Shown one piece after another: positions 48,008 through 55,524 of a stretch of DNA of 64,000 bases. The DNA lies in NCBI GenBank assembly GCA_028277945.1, contig JANQFH010000024.1, forward strand, positions 1 to 64,000, in the 5' to 3' direction. Source of the stretch: Oligoflexia bacterium. GTDB taxonomy: Bacteria > Bdellovibrionota_G > JANQFH01. The translations under genes and the position numbers were made by a program. Position 1 is the first letter of the stretch. The number at the start of each line of letters is the position of its first letter. Below the pieces are notes generated by a model. It did not search any database, was not told the origin of the DNA, and was given only the letters and a program-made list of their open reading frames with translations.

Positions 48008-48231
48008 TTCAGCCGATCCATCGCCTTTTCATGTTTCTTATAGGCTTTTTCAGCCACATTAAGAAATTCGTCTTTATCGACCGGTTCAAAGGTAATGGTT
48101 TGTGGCTCAGAGATAAACTTTTTCAGTGCTAGCTTCACCAACTGTGGAAATTTCATCCTGTTTTTCTTGAGATAAGCCTGAAGCTCACTTTCAAGCTCAT
48201 CGTCAATTCGTATGGTTCGAGGTAATCCCAT
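48004..48231 (-). CDS. Ribbon-helix-helix antitoxin of the Doc module
   Basis: A 75-residue protein with an N-terminal ribbon-helix-helix (LPRTIRIDDELESELQAYLK). Its acidic/basic C-terminal helix (EFLNVAEKAYKKHEKAMDRL) is the likely Doc-neutralising part. A good AGGAG ribosome-binding site precedes it. It is the first gene of the operon, overlapping the toxin by 4 nt. Phased repeats just upstream are the likely site of autorepression. Confidence 0.8.
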   Translation of the reverse strand: MGLPRTIRIDDELESELQAYLKKNRMKFPQLVKLALKKFISEPQTITFEPVDKDEFLNVAEKAYKKHEKAMDRLK

Positions 48232-48246
48232 ATAGAAATCTCCTGA

Positions 48247-48286
48247 TTACTACAAATATACTACATATCACTACAAAAATCTACTA
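48247..48286. promoter_or_regulatory. Phased CTAC repeats: likely operator of the Doc module
   Basis: Four CTAC motifs begin at 48250, 48261, 48271 and 48281, that is every 10-11 bp, so they lie on one face of the helix. They sit just upstream of the antitoxin gene over its expected promoter (minus-strand TATATT nearby). Ribbon-helix-helix proteins bind such short repeated sites cooperatively. Confidence 0.6.
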
Positions 48287-48375
48287 TAAAATCGATTGTG
48301 CTCATGCCTATCCAGAGTAGCCAAAATGAACAAATATAAATTTAAATTAGAAAGTTACAGAACTTGCAAGAAATC

Positions 48376-48401
48376 CCCTAAAAGTAAGGCCGTACCTTCT
48401 A
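48376..48401. repeat. Second copy of the palindrome arm
   Basis: These 26 bases are identical to 42754-42779, the right arm of the 50-bp palindrome and three bases beyond. Only one arm is present here. The flanking sequence differs on both sides. Confidence 0.9.
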
Positions 48402-48443
48402 TCAAAAAACAGGGGCGTGCTTTTGGGATGCGCCTTGTCAATT

Positions 48444-49493
48444 CTATATATACCAACGGCTAATGTCAGCAACATAGATGTCGTCAGGATCCACTGTAAA
48501 ATTGATGTGGCGCGAAGTTCCTAACTCATTAAGCTCTGCCGGCAACGGAACGCTGGAGCTAGGATCTATGGGTATAAATGATTGTAATTCTGCTTGAGGA
48601 ATCACCTCAAAATGGATCTCTGGATGAAACATTTCTTCTTCCGCCTGTATCCATAACCTTGTAGGAATTTCAAGGCGCAGTCGGCGAGTGTGGGTGATTA
48701 GCTGCCCATCTTGCACCATGACAACTGGTTTATCAGCAAGCTCCTGCTCTTCAATAAGCTGGGTTGACTCTTCCGACCAACTACCAGCCTGTTTCATGTT
48801 CTCGATGACTGCTGCAACTGTCGCGCTGACCCGTGCCGACGTTGTCTCAAGATCTTCTTCCTTATGTTGGAAGATTTCACTCTTAGCGACAATTTTTAAT
48901 TTGGTGCGCGAAAAGGGTACTTCCAGCTTCACCACCCACTGCTGCGCGATGTGAAAGCCAACACCACCCAGAACCTCTTGATGTCGTGGTGAACCCAACA
49001 GTGCCTCCAGCTTTTCATGTATAGATCCCATCGGGTCCAGCCTCTGGATAAAGCGGACACCGTTAATGTCTTTCAGTGTTTTCTTGCTAAATCTGGCCTT
49101 CAGCCACGCTTCACTAACCGAAGTTTCCTCTGCACTTTCTAATTCGGCAATTTTTTCCGCACTCAAGCCAAATGGCTCGCTGAGCGTGACAAACGCAGTC
49201 TCCAAGGGAAAGGCTAGTGGCTTCTTTGTCTGGGTAAATTGAGCCCTGCCAGCAAAGTAGACAATCTCATAGGCACGAAAGAGGTAGAGGTTCTCGCCAC
49301 CATCGATAGTTTCCCCTGGCAAATAAACCCAACCTTGCTGAGCGGGAACATCGACATAAGGATCACCCTCTACAATTGAGTTTTGTATCTTCAACCAACT
49401 CGATGCCAAGGGATCCGAGAAAGCTCCAATCCCTTTGTATGTGGGCGCTGATTTCGTCCTTAATTCGACGTAAAACAAACTCACGTTCGACAT
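48444..49493 (-). CDS. Exported protein of unknown function, main part (5' end displaced by a frameshift)
   Basis: A reading frame of 349 residues beginning at an arbitrary Met (MSNVSLFY). Its first 35-40 residues overlap, in another frame, the end of the gene at 49363-49599, which supplies a signal peptide. Reading that gene as far as DTK and then this frame from SIVEGDPYVDV gives a continuous sensible protein of about 427 residues. Remaining features are beta-rich segments (GWVYLPGETIDGGENLYLF) and a helical block with SARVSATVAAVIENMKQAGS. No family recognised. Real gene likely, inactivated or mis-sequenced. Confidence 0.55.
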   Translation of the reverse strand: MSNVSLFYVELRTKSAPTYKGIGAFSDPLASSWLKIQNSIVEGDPYVDVPAQQGWVYLPGETIDGGENLYLFRAYEIVYFAGRAQFTQTKKPLAFPLETAFVTLSEPFGLSAEKIAELESAEETSVSEAWLKARFSKKTLKDINGVRFIQRLDPMGSIHEKLEALLGSPRHQEVLGGVGFHIAQQWVVKLEVPFSRTKLKIVAKSEIFQHKEEDLETTSARVSATVAAVIENMKQAGSWSEESTQLIEEQELADKPVVMVQDGQLITHTRRLRLEIPTRLWIQAEEEMFHPEIHFEVIPQAELQSFIPIDPSSSVPLPAELNELGTSRHINFTVDPDDIYVADISRWYI

Positions 49494-49599
49494 CCTCTAA
49501 TTCAGACCAAGGCTCATCGGGAAAAACCACCTCCTGCGCCGACAAAGCCGGACTAGTGAGCAACAGAGCTATGAAAAGGAATGGTCTGATTCGTTTCAT
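49363..49599 (-). CDS. N-terminal fragment of the frameshifted exported protein
   Basis: Encodes a signal peptide (KRIRPFLFIALLLTSPALSA) followed by EVVFPDEPWSELEDVEREFV and stops after ELVEDTKLNCRG. The start at 49599 is preferred over an upstream alternative because the signal peptide begins there. A +1 change at the T4 run 49381-49384 (AAAA on the coding strand) would join it to the downstream frame. It is the 5' part of the gene at 48444-49493. Confidence 0.5.
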   Translation of the reverse strand: MKRIRPFLFIALLLTSPALSAQEVVFPDEPWSELEDVEREFVLRRIKDEISAHIQRDWSFLGSLGIELVEDTKLNCRG

Positions 49600-49679
49600 C
49601 GGTGGTCGGCAGAGTAGTGCGAAATGATGCGCTTTGTCAACTGACCCCTTTTGGCCGCACCCCGGGTGTCGCAATGGGC

Positions 49680-49707
49680 TTGTGCAGTTTACCGTAATCT
49701 ATATATT
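49680..49707 (+). promoter_or_regulatory. Promoter of the candidate small RNA
   Basis: TTGTGC (49680-49685) and TATATT (49702-49707) are 16 nt apart on the plus strand, giving a predicted start near 49714. No protein-coding frame follows before the terminator. Confidence 0.5.
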
Positions 49708-49713
49708 TCAATA

Positions 49714-49846
49714 AGTTACATCGGTTAATCGACGGCATGGGTTTTGCTCTAACCATACATGACATCCAACATACCTCCTATGTTGCCCTGGGCGGATCGA
49801 GCCCCATACCCCACAAACCCTTCTTTTCGATCCGCCCACTTTTTTT
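49714..49846 (+). ncRNA. Candidate small RNA with CCUCC and C-rich loops
   Basis: About 133 nt between a promoter and a Rho-independent terminator, in a gap without genes. A perfect 7-bp hairpin (CAACATA/TATGTTG, 49767-49785) displays CCTCC in its loop, complementary to the Shine-Dalgarno sequence. The terminator loop is also C-rich (GCCCCATACCCCACAAACCC). Small RNAs with C-rich loops that block ribosome-binding sites are known in several bacteria. No known family was recognised, and expression is not shown. Confidence 0.45.
49789..49846 (+). terminator. Strong Rho-independent terminator with C-rich loop
   Basis: A 12-bp perfect stem (TGGGCGGATCGA, 49789-49800, with 49827-49838) encloses a 26-nt C-rich loop. 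It is followed by a run of seven T (49840-49846). The T-run lies on the plus strand, on which no annotated gene ends nearby, so a small RNA is its likely owner. Confidence 0.75.
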
Positions 49847-49898
49847 CTCCACTAAGTCAAATTTGGTAAAAGCTGGACAAGATCGTTAAAAAGGCAAG

Positions 49899-50774
49899 CT
49901 AACTTTTAGTAAAAAATTGGGTTAGCCTTTTGCTAAAGTTCTCACCCTCGTGCAAAAAAGATTCACCGTGCGCGCAGTCGCTCAATTGCCAAAACTCCTT
50001 GGGCTCAGACGCACGTTCAAACAGTTCGCGACCGTGCTCGACGGGGATGCCCTCATCCTCCTCACTGTGGATGACCAACAGCCGGCATCCATCTAAGTCA
50101 GTAATCTGCTCCACAGGTTGGATACGGTGTGCAGGCAGGTGAAACAACCTTCTGCCAATGGGTCGGGCCAACAGTACAAAGAGCCACCGCAGTGGCGGTA
50201 GCCACTCTTTTACACTGATTTCCACCAGCGGTTTAAAACGGGCAAAGGTGCTATCCAAAACCACTGCTGTAATGGGCGTAATGGTTTTGAGCTCCGCAGC
50301 TGCCATGATTAAAGCCGCACCTCCCATTGAAAGAGCGTAAAAGCAGAGGCGACGATCATCCAGGTAACCCTGCTGCTTGAGAAAACGAACTGCCGCAATA
50401 ACATCGTATCTCTCATTCATGCCATAGCTGGTTTTGTTGCCATCGCTCTGTCCATGGCCACGAAAATCAAACAGCAGCAAGTTGACGCCGGCAGCATGTA
50501 ACCTTGCTGCTAATGGCTCAAGATCAAAACGGTTGAAGCCAACGCCGTGGCACATGACGACAACAGGCATACTCTTTCTACCTTCAACCCACCAGCCACG
50601 AAGGGTAAGACCATCTTGCGTGGTAAACTCAACTTCGTCGACGGCAAAACTGGGTTTGCCATTTTGTATTCTGGGTCGATAAACACGCGCTGCTGTTGTC
50701 AAGACAACAACAGCAACCGCAAGAAGTAACAGCGTGCCTAATAAGGCCATGATTCCCAAAATCAAACCAAGCAT
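49899..50774 (-). CDS. Membrane-anchored alpha/beta hydrolase
   Basis: A 291-residue protein with one N-terminal membrane helix (LGIMALLGTLLLLAVAVVVL) and an alpha/beta-hydrolase domain. Visible elements are the oxyanion region VVMCHGVGFNR, DFRGHGQSDG, the nucleophile elbow ALSMGGAA (Ser), an acidic residue in HSEEDEGIPVEHG and the catalytic His of CAHGES. It resembles the BAAT/YqkD-type serine hydrolases. It is 21 nt downstream of the Ser/Thr kinase and probably co-transcribed. Substrate unknown. Confidence 0.85.
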   Translation of the reverse strand: MLGLILGIMALLGTLLLLAVAVVVLTTAARVYRPRIQNGKPSFAVDEVEFTTQDGLTLRGWWVEGRKSMPVVVMCHGVGFNRFDLEPLAARLHAAGVNLLLFDFRGHGQSDGNKTSYGMNERYDVIAAVRFLKQQGYLDDRRLCFYALSMGGAALIMAAAELKTITPITAVVLDSTFARFKPLVEISVKEWLPPLRWLFVLLARPIGRRLFHLPAHRIQPVEQITDLDGCRLLVIHSEEDEGIPVEHGRELFERASEPKEFWQLSDCAHGESFLHEGENFSKRLTQFFTKS

Positions 50775-50795
50775 AAGCCCCTATTTGCGAAGCGA

Positions 50796-51953
50796 TTAGT
50801 CCGAATACTTCAATGATAGACGGCGGAACACAAAGCGCAAGAGCCGTTCCGCTGCTCTACCCATGGCCTTGAGGGTGGCGACACCGGCATTTGCGGAGGG
50901 TGGGTGGGAAAGTGGGGTGACTGAAGTGATGATGTCCTCTGCACCTGAATGTATAACAGATGGCAGTGCGACAAACTCGCGTAGCTTAATGTCTTCGCGT
51001 TGGGCAAGGGGTGCGAGTGGTGCTTCTGTAACAATCGCCTCAACCAACTGTCTGAGCTCTTCTGTGTAGGTGTGCTGTTGTGGGTGTTGGTTGATAAAAG
51101 TACGCAGTCGCTGCTCTAGTTGGTAAACAGAGTCATAGCGCTGCATCGACTCTAGCGCTGTCGAGCGTGTGACGATCGTATCCAAGGAATCGGGAACGTC
51201 CCCGCGCAACGATTGCGCCGATTGCACGCCTCGCTGGGTAAGGTGCTTCTGTACTTGCTGTGGGGTCATGGAGACAGGAAAATAGCGTCTACCCACCAAT
51301 AGCTCATGCAGCACCATGCCGAGAGAGTACTGGTCGCTGTGAGCATCTGCAGCTTTGCCAACAATCCTCTCCGGTGCCATGTAAGAGAGCTTGCCGCGGA
51401 CCTTACCGCTTTTGGTAAGGCGCTCAGCATCGTCGTAGATAACCAGACCAAAGTCAGAGAGTTTAACCTCACCCGCTCTGGATACGAGAATGTTTTCAGG
51501 GCTGATGTCCCTATGCACTAGGTGCAGTGGCTTACCCTCGCAGTCCCTCAAGGTGTGCATGTAGTGCAGGGCGCGACAGACTTCAGCAGCGATATAAACA
51601 GAGAGGTGTAGCGGTAGCAGCTTTCTCTGGGCCAAAAAACCGTTTAAAAAACGGGTGAGGTTGACGCCATCTACGTACTCCATGCAGATAAAGTAACGAC
51701 CCTTGACACTACCAAAGTCGAAGAGCGGTACGATGTTCTGGTGGTTGAGCTGCGCAGCAATACGCGCTTCGCGCGCAAAGCGCTGGACATCATGGGCGTC
51801 GGCACTGAACTTCTCTTTCATCAACTTGACGACAAAGAGCTTTTCAAAGGAATAGGGACCGCGCATCTTGGCAAGGTAGATCGATCCCATACCGCCATCG
51901 GAGAGTCGTCTTACCAGCTCAAAGGGTCCAAAGGGCTTGTTGGACTCGGCCAT
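50796..51953 (-). CDS. Hanks-type serine/threonine protein kinase
   Basis: A 385-residue cytoplasmic kinase. The catalytic domain (residues about 8-280) has the Gly-rich loop LSDGGMGSIYLAK, the Lys of FVVKLMKE, the catalytic loop VHRDISPENIL, the DFG motif LSDFGLV and the activation-segment APERIVG. All key residues are present, so it should be active. The C-terminal tail of about 100 residues is without a membrane helix. Kinases of this form (HRDISPEN) are typical of myxobacteria and relatives. A palindromic operator-like site lies about 100 nt upstream. Confidence 0.93.
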   Translation of the reverse strand: MAESNKPFGPFELVRRLSDGGMGSIYLAKMRGPYSFEKLFVVKLMKEKFSADAHDVQRFAREARIAAQLNHQNIVPLFDFGSVKGRYFICMEYVDGVNLTRFLNGFLAQRKLLPLHLSVYIAAEVCRALHYMHTLRDCEGKPLHLVHRDISPENILVSRAGEVKLSDFGLVIYDDAERLTKSGKVRGKLSYMAPERIVGKAADAHSDQYSLGMVLHELLVGRRYFPVSMTPQQVQKHLTQRGVQSAQSLRGDVPDSLDTIVTRSTALESMQRYDSVYQLEQRLRTFINQHPQQHTYTEELRQLVEAIVTEAPLAPLAQREDIKLREFVALPSVIHSGAEDIITSVTPLSHPPSANAGVATLKAMGRAAERLLRFVFRRLSLKYSD

Positions 51954-52051
51954 AATGTAATTTAAAGTGCAAGAAACGCACCAGCTTTTTAAGGATATTT
52001 ATCTTTGATTTCAGATAATTAGAATGAAATAAGGGGGACGGAGGGGTATAA

Positions 52052-52070
52052 AGTTTACATGTTGTAAACT
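52052..52070. promoter_or_regulatory. Operator-like inverted repeat upstream of the kinase gene
   Basis: Perfect 8-bp arms AGTTTACA and TGTAAACT flank a 3-nt centre, in the 131-nt gap between the pseudopilin and kinase genes. The size fits a TetR- or GntR-type dimer site. Regulator unknown. Confidence 0.45.
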
Positions 52071-52084
52071 CCAGTTGCGCCGCC

Positions 52085-52705
52085 CTAGGGCACGCAACTG
52101 CTCGCCTTGGTGGGCGGGGTGGCATCGCCAGTTTGGCTCTGCTTTAACATCTGCACCAACCCTGAGGAGAGTAGCTCGACTTCGCGAGCGTTGCTGCCTG
52201 GCTCGAGACGCTCCGTGTAGACAAACAGCTGATAATCGGCAGGGCTGCCAGAATTGTCGATGGCCTCTCCACTGCTACTGAAAAAGGCGTAACAGTTGTT
52301 GCTAGCACCAAAGTCGCAGTTCGTTGCTGTAGAGGTCATCACGGCGCTACAGGCACCGTTGGGCACAAAGTCAACCCCGCTACGGAAGGTCATGCTCGTC
52401 AATGCCGGCTCCTCGCTGAGATCACGGGTATAATCGGTAGAGCCATTATCAAGAAAGAGCTCACCGACGATATCATCACCCAATTTACGAAAGTGAACAC
52501 CCACGCGTTCGCTACGACTGTATGCCTCAGACTGCGCCCGCAGCAGAATGTTTTCTATGTAACGAGCCGTGGTTATGAGCCGCTGCTTCGGTATATAGCC
52601 AGACATGGAGATAAACCCCAAGGCACTGACGATAATGACGATGATCAGCGTCACCATCACCTCCATTAGGGTAAAACCGCGGTGTTGCTCGATAGACCTA
52701 GTCAT
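52085..52705 (-). CDS. Type II secretion/type IV pilus pseudopilin (GspH/FimT-like)
   Basis: A 206-residue prepilin-like protein. After a short basic leader the prepilin peptidase site GFTLMEVMVTLIIV is seen (cleavage after Gly at about residue 10), then a hydrophobic helix and a C-terminal beta-rich domain with several Cys. Minor pseudopilins of this type prime pilus or type II secretion assembly. No other pilus or secretion genes are in the window, so it is isolated here. Confidence 0.85.
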   Translation of the reverse strand: MTRSIEQHRGFTLMEVMVTLIIVIIVSALGFISMSGYIPKQRLITTARYIENILLRAQSEAYSRSERVGVHFRKLGDDIVGELFLDNGSTDYTRDLSEEPALTSMTFRSGVDFVPNGACSAVMTSTATNCDFGASNNCYAFFSSSGEAIDNSGSPADYQLFVYTERLEPGSNAREVELLSSGLVQMLKQSQTGDATPPTKASSCVP

Positions 52706-52781
52706 TGTTCCTACTCCCTTGCTCTATCATAACACAGCTTGACTATAGACAACCAACCTGGCAACGGATAACACCAGAGGC

Positions 52782-53360
52782 ATGCGCATCTTGAGGCCTT
52801 GGACTGGACCTACCCTTGGAGCGATCCTTGCTCTATCGCCCATGGCTGGACTAGCAGGTATAACCGAAAAGCTCGTCAGAGAGCCAATGCACCCACGTTG
52901 TCTAACCAAGGTGTCAGCAACACCGCAAAGCTGTGCGCCCAATTTTGTGCTGCAAGACCTCAAGGGCAGGTCTGTCGATCTTTCCAAATACGCCAACAAG
53001 GTGGTGGTGCTGCACTTTTGGGCAACCTGGTGTGAACCCTGTCGCGATGAAATTCCTACGCTGATCGAACTTGAGAAACAACTGCGTGGTAAACCTATTG
53101 CCATAATCAGTGTAAGCCTTGATAACGACCTCAAACAGATCGACCGTTTCTTTCAAGGTGCCAAACCCGCTTTTCCCATTCTCCTCGACCCCAAACAGAA
53201 ACTGAGTACCCTCTACGGCACCTTTAAGGTTCCGGAAACCTTCATCATCGACCGTGGCGGGCGTATCCGTGATAAGATCATCGGCAGCCGTTACTGGCTC
53301 GATGGGGTAACCGTAAACTACCTTAAACTGCTGGCAAACTTGAACAAGCCAGACAAATAA
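52782..53360 (+). CDS. TlpA/ResA-family thioredoxin-like protein
   Basis: A 192-residue exported thiol-disulfide protein. A hydrophobic N-terminal segment (GAILALSPMAGLAG) is followed by the AhpC/TSA-TlpA core (CAPNFVLQDLKGRSVDLSKY) and the active site WCEPC (Cys84, Cys87). The family reduces haem-binding or other periplasmic cysteines. It is the first gene of a six-gene plus-strand operon with gaps of 0-15 nt. Confidence 0.9.
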   Translation: MRILRPWTGPTLGAILALSPMAGLAGITEKLVREPMHPRCLTKVSATPQSCAPNFVLQDLKGRSVDLSKYANKVVVLHFWATWCEPCRDEIPTLIELEKQLRGKPIAIISVSLDNDLKQIDRFFQGAKPAFPILLDPKQKLSTLYGTFKVPETFIIDRGGRIRDKIIGSRYWLDGVTVNYLKLLANLNKPDK

Positions 53361-53370
53361 GGAGAGGGCC

Positions 53371-54168
53371 ATGAAGCCGCCACCGCTTATCACACTCATG
53401 AGCGACTTTGGCAGTCGCGATAGCTATGTGGCCGCTATGAAGGGAGTCATACTTACCATCCTGCCTAACGCTCGCATCGTTGACATCACCCACGACATTC
53501 CTCCATTCGCCATTGCCTCTGCCGCCTACACATTGAAAAACTGCTGCTTCGACTTTCCCAAAGAGAGCATTCATGTGGCTGTGGTGGATCCAGGTGTGGG
53601 TAGCGAGCGGCGGCCGCTGTTGCTGCAAGCGGCAGAACATACCTTTATCGGCCCAGACAACGGACTCTTTGGTTTCTTGACCGAGATTGATCTTAACAGC
53701 GCTATGGAAATTGATGCAGCCGCTCTACCTAACAGGACTCTCAGCTCCACCTTTCATGGCCGTGACCTCTTTGCGCCAGCAGCGGCGCTACTTGCCAAAG
53801 GCAAAGCTATTGGCGAACTTGGCAGCCCGGTACCTTTGGAATCGATCCACCTGCTCGAGCAAGCCAAACCAAAGCTCACCGCCAGCAGCCCTAAAGCCTA
53901 TAGCGGCGAGACTGTGCATATTGATCGTTTTGGTAATCTCATCACCAACATCGACGCCAAGCTGCTGCAAGGCGACTGTTGGCAAGTAGCGGTAGAGGGT
54001 GTGCAGCTGGGCCCTGTTCGTCGCTGCTACCAAGATGTGCCCAAAGGCGATCCACTCGCTCTTATTGGCAGTTCGGGTTATCTCGAAATCGCCGTACACG
54101 CAGGGTCTGCCAGCGATTTCTTCCGTGGCAAGCTAGGAGCCATGGTTTACGTCAAGGCCGAACAGTGA
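53371..54168 (+). CDS. SAM hydroxide adenosyltransferase (DUF62 family)
   Basis: A 265-residue member of the family that includes the fluorinase and chlorinase but usually hydrolyses S-adenosylmethionine to adenosine and methionine. Family motifs visible are LITLMSDFGSRDSYVAAMKG, VVDPGVGSERR, IGPDNGLFG and the C-terminal DRFGNLITNID. The Asp/Arg/His triad of the hydrolase group could not be fully checked by eye. It follows the TlpA gene by 10 nt. Cellular role unclear. Confidence 0.9.
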   Translation: MKPPPLITLMSDFGSRDSYVAAMKGVILTILPNARIVDITHDIPPFAIASAAYTLKNCCFDFPKESIHVAVVDPGVGSERRPLLLQAAEHTFIGPDNGLFGFLTEIDLNSAMEIDAAALPNRTLSSTFHGRDLFAPAAALLAKGKAIGELGSPVPLESIHLLEQAKPKLTASSPKAYSGETVHIDRFGNLITNIDAKLLQGDCWQVAVEGVQLGPVRRCYQDVPKGDPLALIGSSGYLEIAVHAGSASDFFRGKLGAMVYVKAEQ

Positions 54169-54181
54169 TAAGAGGTTGACC

Positions 54182-54748
54182 ATGGCACGCAAGAAAGCAC
54201 GCCCCAAAAAGCGCCCTAGTGGCAAGAGCGCCAGGAAACCGCGGCCTAAGGCTAAGCCGAAAAAACGCCCCAAGCCTAAGGCCCAGGCCAAGAGCCGGCG
54301 CCGCAAGCAGCCTACCACCCCGGCAACCAAGAAAAGGGCGACCAAGCCACCGGTGCAGCCACAAAAAGCGGCAGCAAAGCCGGTGACAAAAAAGCCAGCG
54401 ACAAACCGTCGCCGCAAGAGCCGACACTGCCTTGAAGATGGTTGCCAGGAAACACCGCTTACCGATCACTACTGCCGTCTCCACTATATTAAAAACTGGC
54501 AAGAGATCATTGACGGTCGCCGCGCCAAAGCGCGTGCCAACCTTAACAAGTACGTCGATACGCTGGCGGAGAAATATCCTACCGACTATATCGAGCGTAT
54601 TCGTGACGACTTGAGTAATGAAAAAAACTTCCACAATCGTCTGCAGGAACTCGGTTTTCGAAAAGAGTTAGAAGGCTCGGCTACAGATAACCCATTCCAA
54701 ATCGACAACATTGATGACCTGGTCCAAGCGTTAAAGTTTGACGAATGA
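54182..54748 (+). CDS. Lys/Arg/Pro/Ala-rich protein with a short Zn-binding motif
   Basis: A protein of about 188 residues, started at ATG 54182 because AAGAGG precedes it. The first 80 residues are extremely basic (repeated KPKAKPKK-type runs), as in histone H1-like tails, and probably bind nucleic acid. Then comes CLEDGCQETPLTDHYCRLHY, a compact Cys/His motif that can hold one zinc, followed by a helical C-terminal part. Proteins with this Zn element are known in deltaproteobacteria but have no assigned function. It overlaps the next gene by 4 nt. Confidence 0.75.
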   Translation: MARKKARPKKRPSGKSARKPRPKAKPKKRPKPKAQAKSRRRKQPTTPATKKRATKPPVQPQKAAAKPVTKKPATNRRRKSRHCLEDGCQETPLTDHYCRLHYIKNWQEIIDGRRAKARANLNKYVDTLAEKYPTDYIERIRDDLSNEKNFHNRLQELGFRKELEGSATDNPFQIDNIDDLVQALKFDE

Positions 54749-55524
54749 CGGGCGTGTCCTCGCCGGAAGAACACCATACCTCTCTTCCCAAAGGCAAGAA
54801 GATCCTCATCATTGACGATAGTCTGACCGTAGTAAAAAGCCTTGCTAAGATTCTTCGTCGCGCCAAATTGAAACCCATTGAGTGCACGGATGCAGAAAAA
54901 GCGCTCTCTCTTGCTAAAGAAAAAAATCCCGATCTGATCCTCTTGGATTTGGTCATGCCCAAGATGGATGGTCTTGAAATCCTCAAACAGCTGCGCGCGC
55001 TAGCGCGATTTCACTCCGTACCTGTGGTGATGTTAACCGCAACTAAAGACGAGGAAAAGGTTATTGCGGCACTGGAAGCAGGTGCCGACGATTACGTCAC
55101 CAAACCATTTCAAAAAGCGATCTTGCTCGCCCGTATAAGCACTCATCTACGCAGCTGGCAACTGTTTGTCGATCTGGAGAAAGCCAATCGCAACCTTCTT
55201 GCCGCTCAACAGCAAGAGGTAGAGGCAGAACGTTGGAAGGCTGCGGTTGAAATGGCCGGCGCAACAGCACACAAACTCAACCAGCCACTGACCTCGATTG
55301 TCTGTTATGCCGATCTGCTGTTGAAAAAATTCTCTGCTGAAAATGAGGCACGCCGTGCGATTAAGAGAATTACCCTGGAGTCTGACCGTATGGCGACGAT
55401 TCTACGCAAAATGGCAGAACTGACAAAGATACACACATCGCAGTATGTCGGTGACGTTACCATCATCGATCTAGACCGTTCTTTTGAAAAGACCGACCCA
55501 GGCATTAGGAAAAAAAAGAGATGA
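54745..55524 (+). CDS. Response regulator receiver fused to a DHp (HisKA) domain, no ATPase
   Basis: A 259-residue protein. Residues about 15-135 are a receiver domain with IIDDS, the phosphorylation Asp in LILLDLVMPKMDG, and the conserved VTKPF Lys. A coiled coil follows, then a histidine-kinase DHp-like helix with the H-box ATAHKLNQPLTSIVCYADLL. The protein ends about 75 residues later; no HATPase motifs (N, G1, G2) are present. It could therefore accept phosphate or act as a phosphotransfer/dimer module driven by another kinase. It overlaps the genes on both sides by 4 nt. Confidence 0.85.
   Translation: MTGVSSPEEHHTSLPKGKKILIIDDSLTVVKSLAKILRRAKLKPIECTDAEKALSLAKEKNPDLILLDLVMPKMDGLEILKQLRALARFHSVPVVMLTATKDEEKVIAALEAGADDYVTKPFQKAILLARISTHLRSWQLFVDLEKANRNLLAAQQQEVEAERWKAAVEMAGATAHKLNQPLTSIVCYADLLLKKFSAENEARRAIKRITLESDRMATILRKMAELTKIHTSQYVGDVTIIDLDRSFEKTDPGIRKKKR

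Larger units (their letters stand above)
48232..48443. other. Intergenic region with operator repeats and a repeat copy
   Basis: This gap holds the antitoxin ribosome-binding site, the phased CTAC repeats and the 26-bp repeat copy. It is A+T-rich. No gene or clear terminator is seen. Confidence 0.5.

Noticed and set aside
49789-49838. tRNA- or tmRNA-like fold on the minus strand around the 12-bp stem
   Set aside because: No anticodon arm, T-loop or CCA end is present; the T-run on the plus strand makes a terminator the better reading.
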